Origin: UBA5314 sp035560815
GTDB taxonomy: Bacteria > Bacillota > Syntrophomonadia > Syntrophomonadales > Syntrophomonadaceae
Assembly: GCA_035560815.1 (NCBI GenBank)
Contig: DATMYR010000064.1
Span: forward strand, 1 to 36,094
DNA: 36,094 bases
Reading direction: 5' to 3'
Part shown: positions 24,405-32,174 of the stretch, piece after piece
Layout: each line of letters begins with the position of its first letter
Position numbering within the stretch: the first letter of the stretch is position 1
Translations under genes and position numbers: made by a program
The notes under the pieces: model-generated
Told to the model about the DNA's origin: nothing
Seen by the model: only the letters and a program-made list of their open reading frames with translations
Database searches by the model: none

Positions 24405-26296
24405 GACCGCGGCCTCCATCCCTTCCGTTTTGGACCGGTCGACTTTTTATTCTTCGGTCCTTCCTTTTTAGTATTACTCATTAACCCGCTTGATCTTTCA
24501 CTGCAGTCGTTTCTTTTTCCGGCTGCCAGAGCCCGGGGGTGGGAGCCGATTAAATCCTGACGGCCGCAGCTTTGCAAGGCCTCCAGGACCAGGGGTAGAT
24601 TGTTTGGCTCCCGGTACTGCAAAAGCGCGCGCTGTAATTTTCGTTCTTTTTCATCCCGAGGAACATAAATCTCTCGTCCGGAAAAGGGGTCAATGCCGGT
24701 AACGTACATACAAGCAGACAAGGTCATGGGCAATGGGGTAAAATTCTGGACCTGTTCCGGCTGGAAATGGAGCTCGTCACGAATATGCTCGGCCAGTTCC
24801 ACATTATCTTCTAAACGGCAGCCTGGGTGTCCGGATATAAAATAGGGTATTAAGTACTGGTTTTTTCCGGCTTTTCGGCTAAAATCCTTAAAAAGCTGGG
24901 AGAATCGACGGTAATCAGCGGCCGGAGGTTTGTTCATACAACGGGTTGCTCCAGCTGCCACATGTTCGGGAGCAATTTTTAGCTGGCCTCCGACATGGTG
25001 CTGACAGAGTTCCGGTAAATAGTTGCCGGATGTATCCTGTAACACCAGGTCGTAACGTATACCGGAGGAAACAAATAGGTGTTTAACCCCAGGAAGGTCA
25101 CGCAGCCGGCGCAGCAACTCCACATTCCTCCGGTGATCGGTTTTCAAGTTGGGGCAGCGGGTGGGGCACAGACAGCTGGTTTTTTTGCAGGTTGCGCACA
25201 TACTGCGATCTACACCCTTAAGGCCGTACATATTAGCCGAAGGGCCGCCCACATCACTGATAGTGCCCTTGAAATCAGGATGTCTAGTCAACCTGGATGC
25301 TTCTTTCTTCAAGGAAGCAAGGCTGCGATTCTGAATATACTTTCCCTGGTGTAGACCCAGAGAACAGAAGGAACAGCCTCCAAAGCAACCACGGTGACTG
25401 GTAAGAGAAAACTGCACGGGGGCCAATGCCGGAACACCCTGGCGAACATCATAGTCAGGATGGCTCTGTCGTTGGAAATCAAATTCATAGATTTCATCCA
25501 ACTGAGGTGTCGTTAATGGAAAGGCGGGAGGATTCTGCACTACCCAGCGTCCCTGATGCTGCTGGGCCAGGATTCGGGCGTTATAAGGGTTGTTTTCCAG
25601 ATATGTCATGCGGGTAGCCCGTACAAACGCTTGATGATTATCCCTGATCTCTTCAAAGGAAGGTATCTCTATGGCACCGGGCGGTAAATCCTTGGTCCAG
25701 TAACAGGTGCCGCGCACATCTGTGATTTCCCGAACCTTTTGTCCTAGATCCAAGCGCCGGGCAATTTCCCATAAGGGGTATTCGCCCATTCCATAAACCA
25801 GCAAATCAGCTTTGCTGTCCAGTAAAATAGAACGGCGGATAGAATTGCTCCAATAATCGTAATGGGCAATCCGCCGAAGACTGGCCTCTATGCCGCCCAC
25901 TACGATGGGGACCCCGGGGAAAGCCTGACGAATAAGGTTGCAGTAAACAATGGTAGCACGATCAGGACGCATCCCCGCCCGTCCACCTGGTGAATAAACA
26001 TCCTGTTTCCTTTTTTTGCGGTCCGCTGTATAATGGTTGACCATACTATCCAGATTCCCTGCCGAAACGGCAAAAAATAGACGGGGAGCTCCCAGAATTT
26101 TGATGGCATCGGGGTTATTCCAATCTGGTTGGGCGATGACTCCAACCCGGAATCCCCGACTCTCCATAAAACGGCCCAACAGGGCAGCCGCCCAGGCCGG
26201 ATGATCTACATAGGCATCACCGCTGACGATAATTATATCCAACTGGCTCCATGATTTTTTATCGAGGTCGTCCCGGTTAACAGGGAGAAATGACAC
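24401..26296 (-). CDS. ygiQ: YgiQ family radical SAM protein
   Basis: A 631-residue radical SAM enzyme of the YgiQ (UPF0313) family. The cluster motif is CxxxCxxC in RGCFGGCSFCSLG (Cys about 304, 308 and 311). An N-terminal YgiQ-specific region includes VVGGIEASLRRIAHYDYW, and a second Cys-rich stretch CATCKKTSCLCPTRCP follows the core. The tail is basic and rich in Lys/Arg. The substrate is unknown. An ATG at 26314 opens the frame, but AGGAGG lies within its first codons, six bases before a GTG at 26296, so GTG is preferred. It is coupled to hflX. Confidence 0.92.
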   Translation of the reverse strand: MSFLPVNRDDLDKKSWSQLDIIIVSGDAYVDHPAWAAALLGRFMESRGFRVGVIAQPDWNNPDAIKILGAPRLFFAVSAGNLDSMVNHYTADRKKRKQDVYSPGGRAGMRPDRATIVYCNLIRQAFPGVPIVVGGIEASLRRIAHYDYWSNSIRRSILLDSKADLLVYGMGEYPLWEIARRLDLGQKVREITDVRGTCYWTKDLPPGAIEIPSFEEIRDNHQAFVRATRMTYLENNPYNARILAQQHQGRWVVQNPPAFPLTTPQLDEIYEFDFQRQSHPDYDVRQGVPALAPVQFSLTSHRGCFGGCSFCSLGLHQGKYIQNRSLASLKKEASRLTRHPDFKGTISDVGGPSANMYGLKGVDRSMCATCKKTSCLCPTRCPNLKTDHRRNVELLRRLRDLPGVKHLFVSSGIRYDLVLQDTSGNYLPELCQHHVGGQLKIAPEHVAAGATRCMNKPPAADYRRFSQLFKDFSRKAGKNQYLIPYFISGHPGCRLEDNVELAEHIRDELHFQPEQVQNFTPLPMTLSACMYVTGIDPFSGREIYVPRDEKERKLQRALLQYREPNNLPLVLEALQSCGRQDLIGSHPRALAAGKRNDCSERSSGLMSNTKKEGPKNKKSTGPKRKGWRPRS

Positions 26297-26318
26297 GCTT
26301 TGCCTCCTGTTCATTGAT

Positions 26319-26332
26319 GAACGAATTCGTTC
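26319..26332. promoter_or_regulatory. 14-bp palindrome between promoter and start of ygiQ
   Basis: GAACGAATTCGTTC is a perfect palindrome just downstream of a TATAAT -10 hexamer (26344-26349, minus strand) and just before the ygiQ coding region. Its position, at about the transcription start, suits a repressor operator. The half-site GAAC/GTTC recalls the Gram-positive LexA box, but the spacing is six bases rather than four. Confidence 0.5.
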
Positions 26333-26412
26333 GTAACACCTTCATTATATCGCACTACGGAGAGACTATTTGAGTGCTCCTTAAGGTGAAGACTGGTCCT
26401 ACCGAAAATCTT

Positions 26413-28320
26413 TTACGAATTATCTCTATCCCCAGCCTCCAGAAGACTGCCAATTTCTTCCCACTCGGAATAGGCCTGGGCTAGCTCTTCTTCCATTTGC
26501 TTGTATTGCGACCAGGCAGCCTGGGCCTCGGCTGGATCAGAGAAGGAGTCGGGGTTGGAGAACTGCTCCTCCCACTCCTTTTTTGCTGCCTCCAGGTGCG
26601 TGATTTGCGTTTCCCGTTTATCCAGCTCCTCAGTGAGCCTGCGCCGCGAATGCTTCCCGAGAGAGCGGGGTGCAGCGGTCCGAGGCTGAGGGCGAGGGGG
26701 GGGGGTAAGGTGGTTTGCCTGCGTCTCAAGTTCCTGCCTTTTTCGGTAATACGTATAATTGCCTAAATAACTTACTAAATTTTGATCTTCAAAGACCACC
26801 ATCCGCTGGCAAATCTGGTCAATGAAATACCGATCATGCGATACCAGCAAAATAGTCCCCGGATAACTGGCCAGCAATTCTTCCACTGCCTGACGTCCCT
26901 GGATATCCAGGTGATTGGTTGGCTCGTCCAAGAGCAAGAAATTGGCTTCTTGCAGTAGGACTTTAAGTAGGGCAACACGTCCCCTTTCTCCGCCGCTGAG
27001 ACTGCCCACCTTCTGGTACACCTGGTCGCCGGTAAACAGGATGCTGCCAAGATAATTCCGGGCTTGTTCAATGGTAAGCGAAAAACTGAAAAGGATCTCT
27101 TCCAGGATTGAACGGTTCGGGTCCAGATCCTCATTCTCCTGGGAAAAGCATCCCAGTCGCACCCTGGCCCCCATCTGTACGCCCCCCGCATCAGCCGATT
27201 CCAACCCTTGAACAATTCTCAGAAGGGTGGTCTTCCCACATCCGTTAGGGCCAATCAATGCTACTTTTTCACCACGTCGGATTTGCAGTTCCGCCTGGTT
27301 GAAGAGCCCTTTTCCTTCATAGCTCTTGCTTAATTCAGTTGTCTTCAAGACCTCTTCCCCGCACGATGGAACCGCTGGCAGTCTCCACTTGTTCAGGGTT
27401 TGATCCTGTGCTGGTGCCTCCAGCTTCTCCAAATGGCTTAACTTGGCCTCCCGGCCCCGGGCCTGGCGGGCTTTTATTCCAGAGCGGTAGCGTCTGATGA
27501 AGTCTTCGGTTCTTTTTATATATTCCTGCTGCCGCGTGTAGGCTCTCTGCCAGGCCAGATCTTCCAGTGACCTCTGTTTCAAATAGCTGCTGTAATTCCC
27601 AGGATAGGAATAGAGCCGCCCGTTTCTCAATTCTATGATCCGCGTAGTGATTTTCTCCAACAGCAAACGGTCATGGGATACCAGCAAGAGCGAACCGGAA
27701 AAGTCGCTGAGGTAGCCTTCCAGCCATTCTACCGCACTTGTGTCTAGATGGTTGGTGGGTTCATCAAGCAGCAGACAATCGGGCTGTCCGGCCAGCAGTC
27801 GGCCTAACCGTAGACGGGTTTTCTGCCCCCCGCTGAAATTATCCATAGCCTGCTGAAAGTGTCGTTCATGAAAACTCATACCTTTTAGAACTCGGCGGGC
27901 TGTATTTTCACATGCATAGCCCCCCGCCCTTTCGTAAGCTTCCCGTAGTTTGGCATAAGCGTCCAGAACCCGCTCCAATTGATGTCCGGGTTGATTCATC
28001 TCTTCTTCGAGAACGGTAAGCCTGTGCCGCATCTCCAAGACCTCAGCAAAGCCCGACATCATGTAATCCCAGGCGCTAAGATTCCCAACATCTATATTTA
28101 ATTGCTCCAAATAGCCCAGGGAAGTGGATGCCGAGCGGTGAATAAAGCCGGAATCAACCTCCATTTCCCCAGTTAAACATTTGAGCAGGGTGCTCTTACC
28201 TGACCCATTGACTCCTACCAGACCCACTTTTTCTCCCTTATGGAGAGAAAAGCTGACCTCTTTTAGGAGCTGGCGGCCACCCAGAGATTTATTTATACTA
28301 TCGGCTTGTACAACAATCAC
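26413..28320 (-). CDS. ABC-F family ATPase (YdiF/Uup type)
   Basis: A 635-residue soluble tandem ABC ATPase without membrane helices; ABC-F proteins act on the ribosome in translation or antibiotic protection. Domain 1 has Walker A GVNGSGKS (36-43), FSGGQKTRLRLG and LLLDEPTNHLD. A linker of about 80 residues rich in Arg and Lys follows (the P-site tRNA interaction motif position). Domain 2 has GPNGCGKTT, LSGGERGRVALLK and LLLDEPTNHLD. A C-terminal extension (about 550-635) is predicted coiled coil with many Glu and Gln. The start is GTG with AGGTGG four bases upstream. A housekeeping role is more likely than resistance given the YdiF-like layout. Confidence 0.93.
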   Translation of the reverse strand: MIVVQADSINKSLGGRQLLKEVSFSLHKGEKVGLVGVNGSGKSTLLKCLTGEMEVDSGFIHRSASTSLGYLEQLNIDVGNLSAWDYMMSGFAEVLEMRHRLTVLEEEMNQPGHQLERVLDAYAKLREAYERAGGYACENTARRVLKGMSFHERHFQQAMDNFSGGQKTRLRLGRLLAGQPDCLLLDEPTNHLDTSAVEWLEGYLSDFSGSLLLVSHDRLLLEKITTRIIELRNGRLYSYPGNYSSYLKQRSLEDLAWQRAYTRQQEYIKRTEDFIRRYRSGIKARQARGREAKLSHLEKLEAPAQDQTLNKWRLPAVPSCGEEVLKTTELSKSYEGKGLFNQAELQIRRGEKVALIGPNGCGKTTLLRIVQGLESADAGGVQMGARVRLGCFSQENEDLDPNRSILEEILFSFSLTIEQARNYLGSILFTGDQVYQKVGSLSGGERGRVALLKVLLQEANFLLLDEPTNHLDIQGRQAVEELLASYPGTILLVSHDRYFIDQICQRMVVFEDQNLVSYLGNYTYYRKRQELETQANHLTPPPRPQPRTAAPRSLGKHSRRRLTEELDKRETQITHLEAAKKEWEEQFSNPDSFSDPAEAQAAWSQYKQMEEELAQAYSEWEEIGSLLEAGDRDNS

Positions 28321-28497
28321 ACTGCCACCTGATCTTTCTACAAGTTTTCCACACCTACTTTATTACATGCGCAAGCCTGGTGCAAGCACGGATTCAATAA
28401 GTCGTCTGTATTGGCAGCAGATCCCGGCTTTCACCTTCACCTCCCCACTCTTTCAATGCGTTTCAGAAGGCAAATATCTTTTGGTTAAAGAAGGTTT

Positions 28498-28525
28498 TTG
28501 CCTACATCTCCAGGAATGATATTAT
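28498..28525 (+). promoter_or_regulatory. Possible promoter of the S-layer-homology gene
   Basis: TTGCCT (28498-28503), 16 bases, then TATTAT (28520-28525), about 70 bases before the TTG start at 28598. The rest of the 277-base divergent gap shows no strong structure. Confidence 0.4.
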
Positions 28526-28597
28526 ATAGAAGATAAACCATGTTCTTCTGCTGATGAGATGGGCTGATTGGCAGAAGGTTGAGGAGGTAGGTGCCGC

Positions 28598-30583
28598 TTG
28601 AAAAAGATATTCTTCATTACCTTATGGATGTCTTGTCTGCTGGTATTCCTATGCCAGCTTCCCGTTCTAGCTGCTAGCGAGTTCAGCGATGTGAGTAAAC
28701 ACTGGGCTAAAGACTATATCAATCAAATGCAGACTCAGGGTCTGATATCTGGATATCCCGATGGGAGTTTTAAGCCGGATAATTCCATGACACACGCTGA
28801 ATTTACCGTGGTCTTGATTAAAGCTACTGGAGCAACACCCAGCACCAGCTCTAGCGCCAGTTTCAGCGATACCAGCACCCACTGGGCTAAAGCCTATATC
28901 GAAGAAGCGGTAGCCAAGGGTATCCTGGTCCCTTCCGAGTACCCCCAGGGTTTCAAACCGAACGACCCCATTAAACGCAGCGAGGTCTGTGCCATGATGG
29001 TGCGCGCCCTGGCTAAGCCTTCCTCCACTGGAACTACCTCTTTTAAGGACCAGAGTTCCATCAATCAGAGCATGTACAAGGGATATATTAAAGCAGCCAG
29101 CGAATTGGGTTTGATGGGGGGGTATACCGACGGTACTTTTGGCCCCTTTAACAACATGAAACGGGGAGAGGTTTGCCGTGTTTTATCTTCATTTATTACC
29201 GCGCTGGGTACCACTACGGCAAATTCATCCACCTCTACGACCACAACAACTACAACCACGCCCACTAACACCGGTTCCTTGCATCTGGTGACACTTGGGG
29301 AAGACGATAACGATATAGCTCAGGGTCAGGTTTCATTTCAGTCCGATTTACAGCAGATAGCGGTCAGCAGCCTGGCCGTACAGGGCGAAGTCCTGCAGGT
29401 CAACGGACAATATAACTTCGCCCTTAACAGCACCGCCAACAATCCTGATATTATTATAAAGAACATCCGTTATGGTATATCCAGCATGCAAGTGTCTTCC
29501 GATAAGCTTGTCATTTCGCCGGCAGGGAGAAAAATAAACAACCTGACCAAAGCCGATGTGAAATACACCTCTGATTACATCAAGCTCTATATTCAATCCA
29601 GCAGCAGCAAATACTATTTATCCGACATGCTCATAACCGATCAATACAATGTTAAAATAGGCGGTCAGAGTTATGATCTGAGCAATGACAGAATCAGCGT
29701 AAAACTGGGAGACAATTATTATGATATAGAACAGGCCAACCTGAATACGGACGGCACCACCCTGAAGCTGACCTCTACGGATAACATTATTACCAACGGC
29801 CTGACCATGAGTGATATTGCCGCAATATATGACGGTAAGAGCCATCTGAATTTAGACAACATTACCTCTATCAAATTTGTAGTCAATCATAAGCTATATA
29901 ACTTGTCAGAAGTTTCTATTGATGCCGCCGGTAATATTCTCGCTGACGGTACTAGCTATGCCGCCAATAAGAACATTATGATTATAGACGACAGCTATTA
30001 CCAGGTTAACAGCATCGTCCAAAGTGACAACGAATTTACCTTCCGCTGTGCTACCAGCACGATGGATTATTTGGTGGAGGTTGACGACAAATACTATGAT
30101 GAAAACGATGTCCAGGTTCAAATCGGCACCAGCCTCTACGATATGAGCAGTGTCAATGTTGTCAGCCACAATTATATCAGAATTGGCAGCAAACATTACA
30201 CACCCAGTGGAGATGACGTCCTTTTAAAGATTAATGGAACACTTTATACCGTAAAGAGTGCCGATTACGACAGCACCAAGCAGGCCCTGGTATTTACCAC
30301 GACCACTACGGTATCCAGCAGCGAGCCTGATACTTTTGTTTTTTATCTCCAGAATTCTGTGTATTATGATGGGGATGTATCCAATGTTAACATCAAGGTG
30401 GGCAGCAAATGGGTAGCGTTTAACAAAATCAGTATCACTGACCCGCAGGATTTCTCCTACAACGGAAGCAGCTACGACCTAATTGGCGCTGCTCTGCAAA
30501 TTAACGACACTGACTTTACGGTCACCGATACCACCTGGCACGGCAAAAGTCAGGCGCTTGATTTGATTATGAAGGAAAGCTAG
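28598..30583 (+). CDS. Secreted S-layer-homology protein with beta-rich repeats
   Basis: A 661-residue exported protein. It has a signal peptide (1-25, cleavage near VLA|AS), three SLH domains (about 29-75, 89-137 and 149-199) that bind pyruvylated wall polymer, a Thr/Ser linker (203-226), and a 430-residue beta-rich region. That region repeats a degenerate unit of the kind ...YY-D/N-hydrophobic-x-hydrophobic, seen in YYDIEQANL, LYNLSEVSI, YYQVNSIV, YYDENDVQV, LYDMSSVNV and WVAFNKISI. The repeats resemble no family I can name. The start is TTG with GAGGAGG about 10 bases upstream. It is probably a surface or S-layer component. Confidence 0.88.
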   Translation: MKKIFFITLWMSCLLVFLCQLPVLAASEFSDVSKHWAKDYINQMQTQGLISGYPDGSFKPDNSMTHAEFTVVLIKATGATPSTSSSASFSDTSTHWAKAYIEEAVAKGILVPSEYPQGFKPNDPIKRSEVCAMMVRALAKPSSTGTTSFKDQSSINQSMYKGYIKAASELGLMGGYTDGTFGPFNNMKRGEVCRVLSSFITALGTTTANSSTSTTTTTTTTPTNTGSLHLVTLGEDDNDIAQGQVSFQSDLQQIAVSSLAVQGEVLQVNGQYNFALNSTANNPDIIIKNIRYGISSMQVSSDKLVISPAGRKINNLTKADVKYTSDYIKLYIQSSSSKYYLSDMLITDQYNVKIGGQSYDLSNDRISVKLGDNYYDIEQANLNTDGTTLKLTSTDNIITNGLTMSDIAAIYDGKSHLNLDNITSIKFVVNHKLYNLSEVSIDAAGNILADGTSYAANKNIMIIDDSYYQVNSIVQSDNEFTFRCATSTMDYLVEVDDKYYDENDVQVQIGTSLYDMSSVNVVSHNYIRIGSKHYTPSGDDVLLKINGTLYTVKSADYDSTKQALVFTTTTTVSSSEPDTFVFYLQNSVYYDGDVSNVNIKVGSKWVAFNKISITDPQDFSYNGSSYDLIGAALQINDTDFTVTDTTWHGKSQALDLIMKES

Positions 30584-30588
30584 ATATA

Positions 30589-30597
30589 TGTTATAAT
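30589..30597 (+). promoter_or_regulatory. Extended -10 promoter for tRNA-Ala
   Basis: TGTTATAAT combines an extended -10 TG with a perfect TATAAT (30592-30597), ending 10 bases before the mature tRNA 5 prime end. No good -35 is seen, as expected for an extended -10 promoter. It lies just after the stop codon of the S-layer-homology gene. Confidence 0.6.
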
Positions 30598-30607
30598 ACC
30601 TTGATGT

Positions 30608-30682
30608 GGGGGCGTGGCTCAGTGGGAGAGCACCTCGTTCGCAACGAGGGGGTCGGGGGTTCGAATCCCCCCGTCTCCACCA
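30608..30682 (+). tRNA. tRNA-Ala (anticodon CGC)
   Basis: A complete 75-base cloverleaf with encoded CCA (30680-30682). The acceptor stem is GGGGGCG/CGTCTCC, including the G3-U70 pair that defines alanine tRNA. The D arm is GCTC/GAGC, the anticodon stem CCTCG/CGAGG with loop TTCGCAA (anticodon CGC at 30640-30642, reading GCG), and the T arm GGGGG/CCCCC with TTCGAAT. All conserved positions are normal. Confidence 0.97.
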
Positions 30683-30718
30683 ATTTTTGAAGGACATTGA
30701 AGTAGAAGCTTGTGACTT

Positions 30719-30755
30719 GAAGCATAAGTTTGCCGTTCCGGCAAACTTATGCTTC
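30719..30755. repeat. 17-bp perfect hairpin downstream of the tRNA gene
   Basis: Arms GAAGCATAAGTTTGCCG and its exact complement are separated by only TTC. There is no T run after it on either strand. It could be a processing or stability structure, or a mobile-repeat remnant such as a MITE-like or REP-like unit. Confidence 0.75.
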
Positions 30756-30790
30756 CATATTTATGCGGTAAACATATGGTTCCATTAAAT

Positions 30791-30825
30791 GAGAGAGTAC
30801 CTCTTTTGATAAAGGGTATTCTCTT
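30791..30825 (+). terminator. Rho-independent terminator, probably for tRNA-Ala
   Basis: GAGAGTACC and CTTT pair with AAAG and GGTATTCTC around a TGAT loop, with one bulged T, then TTTT follows. It is the first terminator with a T tail after the tRNA. Between here and 30901 I see only weak inverted repeats. Confidence 0.65.
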
Positions 30826-30901
30826 TTCACCTATAATCAGATACTATGTTGCTCAGTAACATCAAGTGATTGCCTGATGTATTGTCAACAACCCCGTCCC
30901 C

Positions 30902-30933
30902 TTGACATTTCGTTTTCGCCAATACAGTATACT
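30902..30933 (+). promoter_or_regulatory. Possible promoter upstream of the acetyltransferase
   Basis: A perfect TTGACA (30902-30907) and a near-consensus TATACT (30928-30933) are present, but 20 bases apart instead of 16-18. AGTATACT overlapping the -10 is palindromic. A stretched spacer of this kind is typical of promoters that need an activator such as a MerR-family protein. Confidence 0.35.
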
Positions 30934-30976
30934 AAAGAGGATGGCAACTGAAATACCATGATCAGGTGGTGAGGCT

Positions 30977-31033
30977 TTGAAACTGTGCATTGTTGATACC
31001 GGAATAGTCAGCCCAAAATACGATGAGAGGTAG
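30977..31033 (+). CDS. Possible 18-residue leader peptide or gene fragment
   Basis: TTG preceded by GGTGAGG opens a frame encoding MKLCIVDTGIVSPKYDER and ending in TAG, 11 bases before the acetyltransferase start. It could be a leader peptide controlling a resistance gene or the stub of a truncated gene. No homologue is recognised. Confidence 0.3.
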   Translation: MKLCIVDTGIVSPKYDER

Positions 31034-31044
31034 GGAGAATCATC

Positions 31045-31683
31045 ATGACTATTCCGGGAAATGAGATATATCCGCGTAATGACCGCGAAACCGTGTATCT
31101 GAAGAACATCATTTCAGATCCCAATATTCTTGTCGGTGATTTCACGTTTTATAATGATTTCATCCATGACCCCGCTGAGTTTGAAAAGAACAACGTGCTC
31201 TATCATTATCCGGTCAACAACGACAGACTGGTTGTCGGGAAGTTCTGTTCCATTGCCTGTGGGGCTAAATTCATATTTACCAGCGCAAACCACGCGCTTG
31301 GATCGTTTTCGACCTATCCTTTCCCCATTTTCCCCGACGCATGGGGGTTGGATTGGGGCAATGTTGCTGATGCTTGGGATAACAAAGGGGATATCATCAT
31401 CGACAATGATGTCTGGATCGGATATGAAGCAGTGATCATGCAGGGAGTCAGGATCGGCAACGGGGCGATTATCGGTACCCGGGCGGTTGTTACCCAAGAC
31501 GTTCCCCCTTATACAATCGTTGGTGGCGTGCCGGCCAAGGAAATCAGAAAACGGTTTGAGCCATATACCATCGAGGCTCTGTTGAATCTTTGCTGGTGGA
31601 ATTGGCCTTATGAGAAGATTCAACGCCATTTGCCTAACATCATAAGTGGTAACATCCAGGGTATGAAAAAGTCTTTGGATTAA
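31045..31683 (+). CDS. Hexapeptide-repeat O-acetyltransferase, Vat/CatB (xenobiotic acetyltransferase) type
   Basis: A 212-residue left-handed beta-helix acetyltransferase that uses acetyl-CoA. Family marks are NILVGDFTFYND, VLYHYPV, VVGKFCSIACGAKFI, SANHALGSFSTYPF with the catalytic-type His (H83), then hexapeptide turns (IIIDNDVWIGYEAVIMQGVRIG) and GGVPAKEIRKRF. This is the layout of streptogramin A acetyltransferases (Vat) and type B chloramphenicol acetyltransferases (CatB); many chromosomal relatives are not proven resistance enzymes. GGGAG lies seven bases before the ATG. The region to its left has an unusual promoter and a possible leader peptide. Confidence 0.88.
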   Translation: MTIPGNEIYPRNDRETVYLKNIISDPNILVGDFTFYNDFIHDPAEFEKNNVLYHYPVNNDRLVVGKFCSIACGAKFIFTSANHALGSFSTYPFPIFPDAWGLDWGNVADAWDNKGDIIIDNDVWIGYEAVIMQGVRIGNGAIIGTRAVVTQDVPPYTIVGGVPAKEIRKRFEPYTIEALLNLCWWNWPYEKIQRHLPNIISGNIQGMKKSLD

Positions 31684-31773
31684 CATAGCTGGCTTCACAA
31701 CCTGCTGCCGAAAAGCGTGTAATGTCACTTCGAAAAGGATTCGGAGGTTTATATTGATTGCCTAGCTGAGTTT

Positions 31774-31838
31774 GCACACCCCTTGAAAAAAATGCACACC
31801 CCCACCATGAAATCGTTGAAAGATTGACGAGGGTGCAT
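31774..31838 (+). repeat. Short direct and inverted repeats, possible insertion-sequence end
   Basis: GCACACCCC occurs twice 20 bases apart (31774-31782 and 31794-31802), and an inverted match GGGTGCAT lies at 31831-31838. Spaced terminal repeats are seen at IS21-type ends, but no transposase or second end is present, so this is a relic at most. The 491 bases from 31684 to 32174 hold no convincing gene. Confidence 0.35.
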
Positions 31839-31901
31839 TTGTATCATTTTATTTTAAGGTAGCCAAGTTTTCGGGCTTTTCGAGGGGGAATAACAAATAT
31901 A

Positions 31902-31931
31902 GGGGCTGCCTCAAACTTTTGAGACAGCCCC
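31902..31931. terminator. Strong hairpin GGGGCTG...CAGCCCC
   Basis: Stem GGGGCTG-C-CTCAAA/TTTGAG-A-CAGCCCC has 13 of 14 bases paired and a two-base CT loop. No long T run follows. GGGCTGTCTCAAA-type arms occur at the ends of some Firmicute insertion sequences, so it could be a terminator or a solo IS end. Confidence 0.5.
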
Positions 31932-32174
31932 ATATCTATTTACTTAATTATTTATGTTCTTAAGTAGAATGATGAAAATATCTTTTGCATTTTCCCCAGA
32001 ATAACCATTATAAGGAGTATTATGGTAACATTACAATAAGCAACAACTTCGAAATAAGACTTTTGGATATATGGGAGAAAAGTAAAGAAGCTGCCTGCAC
32101 CGGGTCCAAATAGTGTAGGAAAGCGACGTCGGTTCAGGTTAATACCTACTTCTGTCCACCGGTTCGGAGGTGAT

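Noticed and set aside
26319..26332. LexA/SOS box at the ygiQ promoter
   Set aside because: The canonical Gram-positive box needs a four-base gap between GAAC and GTTC; here it is six, so the palindrome is kept only as an unassigned operator candidate.
30479..30697. Minus-strand open frame over the tRNA containing RRGDSNPRPPRCERGALPLSHAP
   Set aside because: This is the well-known artefact of translating the antisense of a tRNA gene; the tRNA fold is perfect.
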